From Prorocentrum cordatum (Eukaryota > Sar > Dinophyceae > Prorocentrales > Prorocentraceae), in NCBI GenBank assembly GCA_963575745.1, contig CAUYUJ010003047.1, forward strand, positions 143,814 to 201,313: a stretch of DNA of 57,500 nt, in the 5' to 3' direction. Shown here in pieces: positions 40,742 through 52,418 of the stretch (its first letter is position 1; each line of letters opens with the position of its first letter). The position numbers and the translations under genes are program-made. The notes below the pieces were generated by a model. The model was not told where the DNA came from, searched no databases, and was given only the letters and a program-made list of their open reading frames with translations.

Positions 40742-41073
40742 AAGACGGAGGAACAGCCAGCAGAGAGCAGGAGGAGAGGGGGGCCAAGGGGACAGCAGCC
40801 GAGCGGTGGGGGCAAGAGCAGCAGGAGGAGCAGGACCAGTGGGACCGCGGAGAGCGGCAAACCGAAGACGAGGAGGGGACACGAGACCGACGGCGGACGA
40901 CGGGACGAGGCCGACGGCGGGATTCACGGGAGGAGAAGAAAGCAGCAGAGGAAGAGAAAGGGAAGCGGGCGACAGAAAAGAGCTTCCCAAAGCACCCTTC
41001 CCAGCGCGGGGAACACGGCGGACCTTGAAATAGCCAAAAGCAACGCCCCACAAACACTCCAGAATAATCTAAA

Positions 41074-41608
41074 TCAGAGATGGGCACGGGGCATCAAGTT
41101 GAACAGCCGCACCAGGAGCGCGACGTCCAGCGGCAGAAGAACCGCAGAGGCCAACACCTTCTCCATTACGAGGCACCGTGGGTAGCGGAGATCCACGACC
41201 ATCGCGACGAGAACGCCAGGCCCGAGGGCCAGGAAAACGACCACTACCGTTTCCATCGCCATTGCCGTCATCATCTCCAAGGCCTTGCTGATCGCCCTCA
41301 TCGGTGACGGCACCAACTCCAGCAACTGCCGACACCTAGATCTAGATGGAGACCACGCTGGTGCCATCTGAGTGGCGGTGCCCGATGTCCACCGCGGAAT
41401 GAAAGGTCACCAGACGCCTGACTACCGCTAGCAGTGCCAGCTGCACATTTTTGCATGTCTGGGACGAAAGGCAAGATTTCCTCACACGGATCCTGATCTT
41501 CGAGCGCGATGCCGACAGTGCTGCACCAGCAACGATGCGAACGTCCGCGCCGCCTTCGATCTGTCGCCTCACCCACTGGAGCCTCGCGGCAACGACCATC
41601 GCAAGCAT
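41074..41608 (-). CDS. Candidate membrane-protein exons
   Basis: Two minus-strand frames of natural composition. The first, from an ATG at 41,608 to a stop at 41,342, reads LAMVVAARLQWVRRQIEGGA, VRIVAGAALSASRSKIRIRV and KNVQLALLAVVRRLVTFHSA. The second, 41,367 to 41,074, reads CRQLLELVPSPMRAISKALE followed by two hydrophobic stretches (ETVVVVFLALGPGVLVAMVV; KVLASAVLLPLDVALLVRLF), likely membrane helices. They are in different frames and overlap slightly, so a splice or frameshift is needed to join them. Product unknown; an integral membrane protein is inferred only from hydrophobicity. Confidence 0.4.
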
Positions 41609-41687
41609 GATTCGCAGCAGGGCGCAAATTCATTCAGAAGGCCATCAGGACAAGCAGGCGCTTAAGCCAACACGGCTATGATGATAA

Positions 41688-41702
41688 TGACGACAATGAT
41701 GC

Positions 41703-41752
<50 letters not shown>

Positions 41753-41830
41753 GTGATGATGTCGATGATGGTGGTGCTGATGATGATAGTGATGATGAGG
41801 ATGATGATGATGCTGATGATGATGAGAGGA
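41688..41830. repeat. GAT trinucleotide microsatellite
   Basis: GATGATGAT run with GGT and GCT variants. Confidence 0.95.
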
Positions 41831-42387
41831 CGAGGAGGATGAAGGGGAAAGAGGAGAAAGAGGCCGTGGCACCAGAATTCGGCTCGACTCGAAATCGCCT
41901 GGGGCTAATGGCATGCGTGTGTGATACGGCGCCCCCACCACACCAGACACGGTGAAGGAGGTGGTGAAGAAGGAAGGAGGCGGACGAGCGAGGAGGAGGA
42001 AGAAGAAGAAGAAGAAGGGGAAGCGAGAGGAGGGGGATGACCACACAGTCGACCGTTGGTCTTGTAAAAAGGATGTGTGGCCAGCCCTCTTGTAAGGGAG
42101 GCGGGGGTGCGGCCAACTCCTGAACTTTGTCCTCACCCCCACCCGCCTGGCACCCACCCCTCCCAACCCCACCCCTCCTCCCCCCACTCCTCCCACGGCG
42201 CTGAGATGCTTGACGCGTCCTCCTGCCGAGTCGATCCGATCCACTCCTCCCCTTACTCCCTCCCGCCCCTACCCCCCACCCCTCCCAGCCCCAGCTCCCC
42301 CCGCATCCCCGTCTCCCCCCCCCGGTGAAAAAGCATCGATGTATTTTTCCTCGCGCCCGTGTCACGGCGGGGGGCGGGACAGGGGGC

Positions 42388-42419
42388 GCGACCCGCGGCC
42401 CCCCCCCCCCGCGGGTCGC
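42388..42419. repeat. GC-rich hairpin with C loop
   Basis: GCGACCCGCGG pairs exactly with CCGCGGGTCGC around a C-tract. Confidence 0.85.
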
Positions 42420-42679
42420 ACCACCCAGCCGAAGTCCTGGGACAGACCTGGTCCTGGGAGGAGGAGGAGGATCCCCCGCACTGGTCTCTCTCTCTGTCGC
42501 TCTTTCCTCACTCGTCCTGTCTGCTCCAGCGGTCAGGCAGAAGCAGGGAGATCGAACTTCTTCGTTGACTGAACGTCCGAGGGAGGGTGGGGGGATGGGG
42601 GGGTGAAGGGGTCGACGGGGGGGGGGAGGGCAGGAGGAGGAGGGGCAGGTGGAGAAGCACAGTCTCAGAGAGGAAGCTG

Positions 42680-42805
42680 CGAGGAGGAGGAGGAGGAGGA
42701 GGAGGAGGAGAAAGCTGCGAGCAGGAGGAAGAGGAGGAGATGAGGATGAGGATGAGGATGAGGATGAGGATGAGGAGGAGAGGAGGAGGAGAGGAGGAGG
42801 AGGGA
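42680..42805. repeat. GGA/GAT microsatellite
   Basis: GGAGGA runs and GAGGAT units. Confidence 0.95.
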
Positions 42806-43107
42806 GGAGGAGGACGACGCAGAGCGGGCGGGCGGGGGGGGGGACGGGAGGGCGAGAGGGCACGAGGGGGGGCCCGACGCTGGGGTCGCACGGGGAGCGC
42901 CACCCTCCGTGGCCCGGCTCCTGCGCGGCCCGCGGGCCCTCTTTGGCAGCACGGGGGTCGCCGCGCGGGCGGCCGCGCGCCGCTCAGGGCCTGGCGCGCG
43001 GCACCGGCCGCGCCGCGCCGGCGCGGGGCAGCGGCCGCGGCGCCGGGCGCCGCCGCGCGGCGGGCCCCGCGGGCCACGCGGAGGGCGCCTGGAGGCCTGG
43101 ACAGGGG

Positions 43108-43278
43108 CACCAGCACCAACACCAAGGGGGGGTGCCTCCACAGGAGGGGGGGGATCCCAGATTCTGGCGTTGGTGGTCATGGTTCGACCCCCTGGGAGGC
43201 CAGAGTATGACCCACCATCACCGAGGTCGGGATCTCCTTCCCTCGGTGGAGGCACACCGCCGGTGTTGGTGTTGGTGT
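43108..43278. mobile_element. ~171-bp hairpin element
   Basis: CACCAGCACCAACACC, GTGCCTCCAC, GGATCC-side arm at the left pairs with CCTCGGTGGAGGCAC and GGTGTTGGTGTTGGTG at the right over about 45 bp; the centre also pairs (GGTGGTCAT with ATGACCCACC). Single copy in window. Confidence 0.7.
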
Positions 43279-44266
43279 CGACCTCTAGGCCTGCGACTGG
43301 GCGCGGGAAGCCGCAGCGCTACGGGCGGGGGGTGGGCCGGGGAGGAGGGGCGCCGTTGGCGGCCCGGACGTCCGCGGGGCGGGCGCGGTGGGCAGAGGCA
43401 CGCGGGGCGTTCCTGCCACTTGCCTGCGCCATCCCGCGCGGAGCCGGGTAAGCTTTCCCCGCCATGTCCCCGCCACCCTCCCGCGATCTGCCTGGCAGTA
43501 TGTCCACGACCGTGCACCCATCTCGTTGGCACTGAGTGCGGCCCCCACGGGTCGATCCGGCTCGGGCAGCACCTCGTGAGGGGCTGGGTGGAGGGCTCCA
43601 GCCGTGATTGCTCGCGACGTGTGCACATGGCTGGGGAGGAGCAGCGAGATCCCCAGCCGCGGCGGCTGCTCGACGCGCCTCCATGTGCCCGCTCGACGGC
43701 CGCGGCTGCTCTGCCGGTTCGTTTGGTGAGGTTCTCTCGCGCCACTGCATGATACGGTCTAAGCTCATATTGAAAACTGCCACTCTACAACGCTTGCCTG
43801 GCGAAGGACCCAACCTTTTGAAGCTACGTCTAGCGCAATGGGTCGCCCGATCCTCGCGCGCCGCGGGGGTGAGGTCGAGATTCATCATAAGGGTCACGGC
43901 CCATTTGAGGGACGGGCCCGGGGGCGCTGCGTGAGCCCACTTGAGCACCCCCACTGGGGCAAGAGGTGTGCTGAGATTGGCGGGGGGCCGCTTCGTGAAG
44001 GCCCACGTTGGGGGCCCGGGCGGAGCTCCCAGCTGGCCACACGATCGGTGAGATGGGCTTGCCGACATCGCCAGGGGGGCGAGAGAGACGGCCGGCCCCA
44101 CTGGGAGCGTAGGCTGGTATGCCTGTGGGGCGGCACGATCCGTGAAGAGGAGGAGGAAGAGGAGGAGGAGAAGTTTGCTGGAAGGGGGGTGGGGACGCAT
44201 GTGACCGCGCTCAGCGGGGGCTGGACGTGGAGCTCCCCATGGGGCACGATCCGTGTGAGGGTGTAC

Positions 44267-44749
44267 CAGCAGGGACATGCAGGCAGCACAGGTCGCGGCA
44301 ACATCAGATACTATCACCGGGGCAGCAGCAACTGCAGCGGCTGGCAGCGTAGCAGCGGCAACCGCGGCGCAACGGAGAGAAAAGGAGGATCCTGAAACAA
44401 GGGCGGAACTGAGAAAGGCTACGCTTAACAGCGCGAAGTGTGCGAAACATTCGCGCGACTCGGTGACAAGGAGATCCGCCTCTTCTCGTTTTGGGAGGCA
44501 TCCAGGCTGGAACCGTCGCGCTACATCGGCTTTGACAACAGCTGGGCAACCTTGGAAATCAATGTAGGAACTGTATCCCGCCACCCCTCTGTAAGTTCCC
44601 CAAGCGACCTCTAAAAGGGTCACGTTGCCATTTCCTGAGGAGGGCCTCACGTTTCCAGCGCAAAACGAGCCCGTGAAAACAAAGATTCGCGCTCCGAAGA
44701 CCACGATCCCTGTTAGAATACAAAGCAAGCTCCCAAGTCCGCGACCCAC
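44267..44749 (-). CDS. Candidate membrane/secreted protein exon
   Basis: Minus-strand frame, open from at least 44,749 (GTG; no ATG at this end, so 5' incomplete). Order: hydrophobic stretch SLLCILTGIVVFGARIFVF; soluble part with NVTLLEVAWGTYRGVAGYSS, three Cys (GC, GC, EC) and KREEADLLVTESRE; then two hydrophobic, Ala-rich stretches (FALLSVAFLSSALVSGSS; AAAVAAAPVIVSDVAAT). A donor-like CTG|GTACAC lies at 44,266. Taken together it looks like a small multi-pass membrane protein. Caution: the first hydrophobic stretch overlaps a dispersed repeat (GCGCTCC-AAG phrases also at 47,175 and 47,295, where the same FGARIFV peptide appears), so the N-terminal part may not be coding. Confidence 0.4.
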
Positions 44750-44778
44750 AAGGCCCGCGTTCCCAAAGCCGCGCTCTT

Positions 44779-44971
<193 letters not shown>

Positions 44972-44999
44972 AAAAATGTAAATATAACACTCCTTCTCT

Positions 45000-45560
45000 C
45001 TCTGTCTCTCTCCCTCTCTTTCTCTCTGCCCCTCACTGCGAAGGTGCAGTGAGTCCGCGTTCACATGGCCAAGACCCTGAATAAGTCACAACCGACCAGG
45101 CCGCTCACGCGCAACAGTTGCATGTAAATTGCGAGCCGCGCCCCCCAAGGCCGCGATCCTTTGTACAGTACAATAACTCCGATACTCTCAGGGCCAGCCG
45201 AAAAATCACACAGAATCGCGCAGAAGCACGGTCATCAATAAATTACGGAACGTTTGAGATCCCAGGGCTCGCGTTTCCAAAATCACGATTAAATCCACAT
45301 CGCCGAAAACCCACGTCCCCTGGGTGAGTACATTATATATATATATATATACATACATACAAGACTGCACTGGCGCTGCGCGCCATGCGCCTTGGTCCTT
45401 TGGAATTCGCACGCTAGCGGAGTGCGAGCGTGCGTACATGCGCACACGCATGCGTCCATGAATGCATCGTACATATGTACATATATGTATACGTTTGTAT
45501 GGATATGTACATGTATATGCAAATGGTCAGTGTAACTCTGCGCGCGCGTGCGCATGCGTA
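45000..45560. other. No gene recognised
   Basis: Holds short phrases of a dispersed repeat (CGCGATCC, GCTCGCGTTTCC), a TA tract near 45,330 and purine-pyrimidine alternation near 45,430-45,560. Confidence 0.5.
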
Positions 45561-45659
45561 TATCAGGCGGCAGTGGCCTGACCAGTTGCTCATATCATCG
45601 CGCCGCTAAAAGGCGCGAGGGTCTCCGGCAAGCGCGGTCAGACTACCGTGGGGCAGTGC

Positions 45660-45840
45660 GTCGCCGAGGTCAGTGTTGCGAGGACGTCCCGGGTGAAAAT
45701 GGCCTGAATACCTCCGCTCAGGGGGGGGCATATCCGAAGTCAGCCGCGCGAGGAAGTTTCGAGCGAAGAGTGGTCTGAACACCTCTGCTCAGGGCATCCT
45801 TTACCTTAGAGTTGCGAGAAGTCGCGCGCGAAAATGGCCG
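45660..45840 (+). repeat. ~70-bp tandem repeat, three units
   Basis: GTCAG-GTTGCGAGGA and GCCTGAATACCTCCGCTCAGG recur as GTCAGCCGCGCGAGGA and GTCTGAACACCTCTGCTCAGG, then TTGCGAGAAGTCGCGCG. Confidence 0.75.
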
Positions 45841-46043
45841 ACGTTGCGAGTGTTCGCGCGGTCGTGAGCCCCCAGAGAGCGTTTCCCCAGGATGTGCGCT
45901 GAAACCGAAGGTCCCCGACGGCCTGATCTCCGAAATGTCACGCAAACCCTAGTTCCCAACAGCGCGCCCGGATGAGATGGTGTCGTGGCCCCAACGGTTT
46001 GTATTGAGTGTTGCGAGAAGCCCAGTCGAGGCGGGAGGAGGAA

Positions 46044-46052
46044 CATGAAGAG

Positions 46053-46083
<31 letters not shown>

Positions 46084-46120
46084 AGGAAGAGGATGAAGAG
46101 GGGGAAGAGGATGAAGAGGA
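46044..46120. repeat. GGA trinucleotide repeat
   Basis: GAGGAGGAGGA run with GAAGAG variants. Confidence 0.95.
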
Positions 46121-46394
46121 CAGATTATGTGGATATCTGGGGTGCAGCCGAGGTGTCGCGGAAGAAATCCGCAGCAGAGACTTGGGAGAGTGATGAGAGC
46201 TGCTTCTGCTAGACCTTTGGCGGGGCGGAACGTGAAACATCACGGGGAGAGAAGGAAGATAATGAGGAAGAGGAGGAGGAGCTCTTGGGTCCTTCGGTGG
46301 TTTGAACGAAAAATGGCCTCGCTGCGCCATTTGATACGACAACGACGACGACGAAGAAGGCGACGACAAAGAGAAGGGATAATGAGAGGGGGAG

Positions 46395-47005
46395 ACCGCT
46401 GTGTTGGGATCTCGTGGCGCGCCTCTCGGGGCCCTCTGGGAGGCAGTTTTGAAGCCTCTTGGGGGTGTGTTGGGGTTCTGGGGATCTTTTTGGGGCCTCT
46501 TGGGGGCCTCTTGGGGGTTCCTTGGGGCCTCTTGGGGGCCTCTTGGGGCCTCATGGGGCTCTCTCCGGGCCTCTTGGGGCCCTCTCGCGGCGGAAAATTT
46601 AGTTTTTGAATTTTTGGGCGCCCTCTTGGGTCTCTCTTGGGGCCGTCTTGGTGCTCTCCTGGGCCGTCTTGGGCGCCTCTTGGGCGGTCTCGGAGCCCTC
46701 CTGGACCGTGTCGGGGCCTTCTTGGGGGCCTCGTGGGCAGTATTGGGGCGATCTAGGGAGCCTTTTGGGCCATTGTGGAGCGTCGGGAAGCGGGGAAAGC
46801 GAAAAGGCCAAAAACATCGAGAAACACACACACACACACTCAGGAAAATCAACAATTGTAGCCTCTCGGGGCTCTCTTGGGAGGCCTCTTGGGGGTCTCT
46901 GGGGGCGTCTTGGACGCGTCTTGGGCAGTCTTGGGCCCAGATTGGGCGTCTTGGGCCGATCTTTGGGTGTCTCGGGCCCTCTTTGGCCGTCGTGGGTTTT
47001 TTTTT
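46395..47005 (+). repeat. TCTTGG-type ~10-bp array, best example
   Basis: From 46,884 to 46,995 eleven consecutive units end in TTGG/TGG/CGG and measure 9-12 bp, mean 10.2 bp by my count. Islands without the motif lie at 46,590-46,615 (GGCGGAAAATTTAGTTTTTG) and 46,795-46,860 (AAGGCCAAAAACATCGAGAA). Confidence 0.9.
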
Positions 47006-47149
47006 TTTTCGCGTCGCACTCGCAGGACAGACACGGAGCACTCTGCAGGAGCGCCCCAAAGGCTTGGGGAGGCCGAAATTCGTTTGGGGGGGGGGCACCG
47101 TGTGCCGCTTTTCCGGGGTCCCCGGCCCTGTAAAAATATATGCATAGGA

Positions 47150-47340
47150 ATATATATATATATATACACACACACAAAGATCCGAGCTCCAAAGGTTACG
47201 ATCTGTTTGTTGCAGATTCCAATGAAACCAAGCGCCCAGGGCAACACCCAAACAGTCACGCATACAGGATAATTGCAACCAGTTGCGGACAGCAAAAGAT
47301 CTGCGCTCCCAGGGGCACGACATTGCTAGCAGATTGTATA
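47150..47340 (+). repeat. Dispersed GCGCTCC repeat
   Basis: AAAGATCCGAGCTCCAAAGG near 47,175 and AAAGATCTGCGCTCCCAGGG near 47,297, related to 44,680-44,700. Confidence 0.5.
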
Positions 47341-47564
47341 TGGATACGCTCTCCTATACGCACGCTGCATAGTAAAGTACTGCGACTCACGCTTCCGATG
47401 ATAGACGACTCCGACATGACCCTCCATGGTCTCTCCTTGGCCGCAGGGCCAAAACTTACTCAAAGACCACGCTGATGCAATGTTAGGAAGCTCCAGTCGG
47501 CCCCAAACCCTGAGAAGGTCCAGGGCAGATCCACTGAAACCCCAACTGATCAGAGAGGACTGAC

Positions 47565-47741
47565 TTGAAGGGGCCCAGTGACACACACTCACATAAATAA
47601 GCACACAAAAACCCAAGGATCCAGTAACGTTTCGCATATGTTCTCAAGTTTCGCCTTCCCCCCCCCCCACTGCCGACAATTTCCCATATTTTACGGGGAA
47701 TCGACGATTAGTTGTGTCTATGTTTTTTCCCTCCCGATCAC
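47565..47741 (+). repeat. ~170-bp interspersed repeat, copy 2 of 3
   Basis: TTGAAGGGGCCCAGTGACAC to ATCGACGATTAGTTGTGTCT; see 2,115. Confidence 0.75.
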
Positions 47742-48195
47742 CAGAAGAGGGCTCCCCAGACGGCACGGCCCGAAAACAGCCCCAAGAGGGCCCAGAGACC
47801 CTCCCGGAGGAGGAACAGACACGCTGCGAGGAGGACGGCGACGACCTCGGGTACCCTGGGGGACGCGAGTCTCCACCAGCGCCAAACGAGGACGCGGGAC
47901 TTCACGGGGCGCGGGATTCCACGAGGGCGCGGGAACGACGACCATGAGGACGAGGACGACGACAAAGGATCCCTCGACACCCAGACAGGAGCTCGGCGGC
48001 AGTGGCCAAATGCCTTCAGGCAGGAGTTCTCGTTCAGATGGAGGCCGACCGGCTTTGAAGAGAAGACGCCACGATGCGCAACGCTGGGCTGACCTACACC
48101 AAGCTCGGCCGCGCCAGGCCGCGCCGCACCAGGCACTCCAGCCGAGGCAAAGCCGCGCCAAACCAGGCCAGGCCAGACCAACCTAGGGAAGTCCT

Positions 48196-48266
48196 CCTCC
48201 TCCTCCTCCTCCTCCTCCTCCTCCTCCTCCTCCTACCCTTCCTCCTCCTCCTCCTCCTCCTCCTCC
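48196..48266. repeat. CTC microsatellite
   Basis: Two CTC runs split by TACCCTT. Confidence 0.95.
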
Positions 48267-48572
48267 GTCTGTAGGTTACCAGTCGCGTTCCTCGGCTGAG
48301 CTCACGCCAGCTGGCGTCGAGAAGTCAGGGTGCGATGGGCCTAGGCTACGCGAGACAAGCCCTGGTCGAATGTCAGATGACACACCGCACACCGAAGCTG
48401 AGGTCTCAGCCAGGCTAGAGGAAGCTCAGCTCGGCTGAACATTCGCCAGGCTGAACTGAGCTCGGCTGGGTCTGGCTCGGCTGCGCAGGTCAGGAGCAAA
48501 AGGACACGCTAAGCGAGCGGAATACATCGAGCTGCCCCCCCCCGTGCAAACACGACTACGCCTCTTATTCGG

Positions 48573-48786
48573 GGGTCCCAAAATCGTGTGGTGACAGACC
48601 CGGCGGTGACCTCGAAATCCGCAAAGACCTCACCGCACGGTCCGTCACCACACGGTTTTGGGACCCTGGAGGCTCCAGTCGCCCGAGACATCCTCGGAGA
48701 ACGACCCAAGTCCCAAAACCGTTCGGTGACCCCGAATCCCCACCGACTCACCACACAGTGTGGTCACCACCCCGTTTGGGAGACCC
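48573..48786. repeat. Two adjacent inverted-repeat units
   Basis: GGGTCCCAAAATCGTGTGGT (48,573) pairs with ACCACACGGTTTTGGGACCC (ends 48,666), 22 of 23 over the full arm. A looser pair from GTCCCAAAACCGTTCGGTGA (48,711) to GGTCACCACCCCGTTTGGGA (48,762-48,781) follows. Confidence 0.75.
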
Positions 48787-49577
48787 CGACTGATTACCTT
48801 CGCCACGCTATACCGGTAGTGAGCCGATCCGGTCCCACCCGTGCTGGCCATCCCGCCCGCCGCTCCCTCACTCTCTCCAGGCGAGGCGTCTTTCAAGAGT
48901 AGGAGGAGGAGGAGGAGGAGGAGGAGGAGGAGGCAAAGTGCCGCTGCCGCCTGGCTCGCGGATTCCGTCGCGGACCCGGGGTGCACGGGAGGCGCGAGGC
49001 GGGGCCTGCAGGCCCCCCGCTGCGGCGCCCCCCCCCCCGCCCTGCGGGCCCGCCCCTCGGCGCCTCCCCTCAGACCCCCCCCCCGGATGCCAGCGAGCCG
49101 TCTGGGCGCTTCTTCCAGCAGGCGCCCCGCGGAGGGTCGCAGACACTGTCGAGGTAGTTGATCCACTCGTCCCGGCCGAAGAGGATCCGGTGGTGGCCGG
49201 ACGGGAACTCGTCGACGACAGCGGCCTCCTTCCGAGAGAGAGAGAGAGAGAGAGACCCAGAGATCCGATGTCGTGTTTTTTTCCATACGGGGTCCCCGGA
49301 AGTCTCGACCCATTCCCCAGGACCGGCTTTTCATCCTGAGTCGTTTTTTGACGGTCCCGGAGCCCGGCGAGGGCCGCTATAGAGGCCGAACACCTAGAAA
49401 ACCCTCCGTCCTGATTTGTTCAACACGTCGGAGGTCTGGGGAGAGGGAGAGAGAGAGAGAGAGAGAGGGAGAGAGAATGGAGGGAGAGGGCTGGCCAGAG
49501 ACGGCCCGTGAGGGGGCCCACTCCAAAAATGACGCGGCCGGAGCGGCGGCGGGCCGGCCACGGAGGCGCCGGACGGG

Positions 49578-49745
49578 CCAGGCAGGCCCAGGCGCCGGGC
49601 GGCGACGAGGCGGGGGGGGGGGGCAGGAATCGGGTCGGGCCTGTGCCCCTACAGGGGGAGGCCAGGCAGGCCCAGGCGCCGGGGGGCGACGAGGCGGGGG
49701 GGGGGCAAGAATCGGGTCGGGCCTGTGCCCCTACAGGGGGAGTCT
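49578..49745 (+). repeat. 84-bp tandem duplication
   Basis: GGCAGGCCCAGGCGCCGGG at 49,581 and 49,665, each followed by a G-tract, AATCGGGTCGGGCCTGTGCC and CCTACAGGGGGA. Confidence 0.9.
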
Positions 49746-50129
49746 GGACGAAGGATGAAAAAAGGCCCCCAGACATGCCCGCAAAACATACAGGGGATTT
49801 CGGGCGAAGAGTGAAAAGTACCCCAGAAATGCCCCAAACATACAAGGGCATTTTGGGCGAAAAATTCTAAAAAAGAAAAACAAAAATGCTCCAAAAATGC
49901 TCGAACATAACCAAACAATTGTAGGAGAGCTCCAAACCACACACCACCACCAGCCAGCCCTGGACAGGCCCATCCTGGGCCCTGGACTGATGCACGGGCT
50001 CTCCCGGCCCAGGCCTGGAGGTCTGCACGCCAGTCCAGGGCCCAGGATGGACCTGGCCAGAGCTGGTGGTGGGCTTATTGTTGGCGTCCCTCCGAGAGGG
50101 GCTGGGCAATCGGGGCGCACGAAGGGAGA

Positions 50130-50224
50130 GGAGGAGGAGGAGGAGGAGGAGGAGGAGGAGGAGGAGGACGAGGAGGAGGAGGAGGAGGAGGAGGAGGAGG
50201 AGGAGGAGGAGGAGGAGGAGGAGA
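50130..50224. repeat. GAG trinucleotide microsatellite
   Basis: GGAGGAGGA run with two GAC interruptions. Confidence 0.95.
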
Positions 50225-50306
50225 GGTGGGGGGTATCCTGGGTCGGACTGCCGCCCCCCCCCCCGAAGCCCAGCGGGTACCGCGGGGGGGTCGCCAGCAA
50301 GGGTTC

Positions 50307-50464
50307 TTACCAGCCCGGAACATATCCTTATCCCTACGCTGGACACCTCTTCATCACGATGCCAATCTTAAGGATTCCCCTATTTTTTGAGGGCGGATCC
50401 CTAAGATTGTCATCGCCTTTTGGCGTGTCAATCTTAGGGATAGGGATAAGTTCGAGGCTGGTAA
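50307..50464 (+). mobile_element. 158-bp MITE-like family, copy D
   Basis: Ends TTACCAGCCC and AGGCTGGTAA, flanked by exact GGTTC direct repeats (50,302-50,306; 50,465-50,469). The cleanest copy of the family. Confidence 0.95.
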
Positions 50465-50667
50465 GGTTCTGGGGGAGGTCCCGCCTTCAGGGTCGGCGGC
50501 ACCGGCCGTGGGGCCCTCAGAAGAAGCGTGGAACGCTCGGGCGGACCTCAAGGGGGGGGGGGGGGCAAGAAAGGGGCCGGGCACTCGGGGCGCACGAAGG
50601 GGGATCTCCTCAGTGGCCCGAGCGTGGCACCCCGCGTGCAAAAGGTGGTGGCGAAACACGCCTTTCT

Positions 50668-50985
50668 TCACCAATCATGAACTAAACCCGAATTGCCGCC
50701 TGCCCGAGCTGCAAGCTTTTGGGGGCTTGCCGAGGGCTTTGGGGGAGGACAAAAAGCACAGCGGCGCTTCTCATTCACATATTGTGCACTTTTAAAGCAA
50801 ATCGCGCGTTCATCTGCAAGAGCTATGCCTGTTTGCTCGATGTCCCTTCTTTTTACGCACCGCCTGAACTCCTGTCCTCCTTCCCTGCTCTTTTTTGTCA
50901 CCAGCGGCGCAGGAAGATTCTCTGTGACATTGATCCGCCAACGAGCAGGACCGGTGCTTCCGCGCCCTGTAGCCTAGCCTAGACC
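50668..50985. other. Coding-like on both strands, undecided
   Basis: Plus: AFICKSYACLLDVPSFYAPP and FCHQRRRKILCDIDPPTSRT before a stop. Minus: FRRCVKRRDIEQTGIALADE and KSAQYVNEKRRCAFC. Either could be an exon. Confidence 0.3.
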
Positions 50986-51269
50986 AGGCAGCTGCCTGCC
51001 AATCATTTTCCGTCCCAGACGTGGCATCCGACCGTGCGTTTTTGTTCCATCCGCGGTCCCAGAGCTCCCGACCACTTCCCCGGGGACAATTCATTCATCA
51101 TACCGGATCAATATTTGGCCCCGGGGCCCGATAGTTGCCCCCGAAGGCCCAAACATCTATGTGTGTGTCTATATAGAGATACAGTCTATACATATGTAAA
51201 TGTGTGTATGTATACATATATACAGATCGCACTATCATTATCTCTCTATGTTTTGATGTGATTGTATAC

Positions 51270-51323
51270 ATATATACATACAAACATACAAACATACAAA
51301 CATACAAACATACAAACATACAA

Positions 51324-51356
<33 letters not shown>

Positions 51357-51406
51357 CATACATCCATACATACATACATACATACATGCATGCATGCATG
51401 CATGCA

Positions 51407-51445
<39 letters not shown>
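51270..51445. repeat. CATA, GCAT and TA microsatellites
   Basis: CATACAAA, CATA, ATGC and TA runs in succession. Confidence 0.95.
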
Positions 51446-51446
<1 letters not shown>

Positions 51447-51479
51447 GACCGCCGCCGTACTAATGCAAAGTATCTTCAG

Positions 51480-52200
51480 GCCGTTTTCAACCCGTCTTGG
51501 GGGCCTCTGGGGCCGTCTTGGTCCCTCAGGGCAATCTTGGGGGCTGCTCCTGGGGCTGCTCTGGGGCGGTCTGGGGTCTGGGAGAGCAGTTGGACTGTCT
51601 TTGGGCCCTCTTCGGCTGTCTGGAGCCCCTCGGGAGGCCCTCTTGGAGCGTCGTGGGGCCGTCTTGGGCCTCTGTCGGGCCGTCCTGGGCTCGTCTTGGG
51701 GCCCTCTTGAGCGCTCAGTGGGCCATCTTGGAGCGATCTCGGGGGCCTCGTCGGCCATCTCGGGCGCCCTGGAGACCGAAAAGCCGAGTGTGCGAAACTT
51801 GCACCGAAACCCATGGAAAGCGCACAACTGTTGCCTCCCAGGGGCCTCTTGGGAGTCGTCTTCGGGCCCCCTTGGGCCATCTGGGGAGACCGTTGGGCCG
51901 TCGAGTGGCCATCTTTGAAGGGGCCCTGGGACACACCAAGAAATACACACAAACAAACATATTCCCCACATGTTCCCATATTTTCTGGGTTTCTGTCTTC
52001 CCGCCCAATTCCAATATCTTCCTATGTTTTCTGGGGGATCGACGATTCATTGTGTCTGTGTGTTTCTTCCCCTCCTGAATCGTGGGCCCCTCTTGGGCCG
52101 ATCGAGGCCGTCTGGGGGCGCCCGTCGGGCCGTATACTGAGGCCCTCTGCGGGGCCCTCTGCGGGGCCGTCCTGCGGCGCTCCGGGCTCCGGGCTCCCCG
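51480..52200 (+). repeat. TCTTGG-type array plus ~170-bp repeat copy 3
   Basis: Array at 51,480-51,775 and 51,835-51,920; island 51,775-51,835 (ACCGAAAAGCCGAGTGTGCG). 51,914-52,081 is the third copy of the repeat described at 2,115; array resumes 52,080-52,200. Confidence 0.8.
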
Positions 52201-52418
52201 GCCGCGCCGGCGGCTGTCCCAGGCCAGTTGCTCATGCATGCGATGCGATGCGATGCGACCACCGTTGCGGACAGCGTCCGGGCCTAGAGCAGACCAGGTG
52301 GGTGAGGCCATGGCCTCTAAGATCTGAGGTGTCTGGATTCGTGCAGCGCGAGACACGTAAAAAGTTGGGAGGAGAGGGGGAGGAGGAGGGTTCGTGTATG
52401 TAATAACTCATGAAGTAG

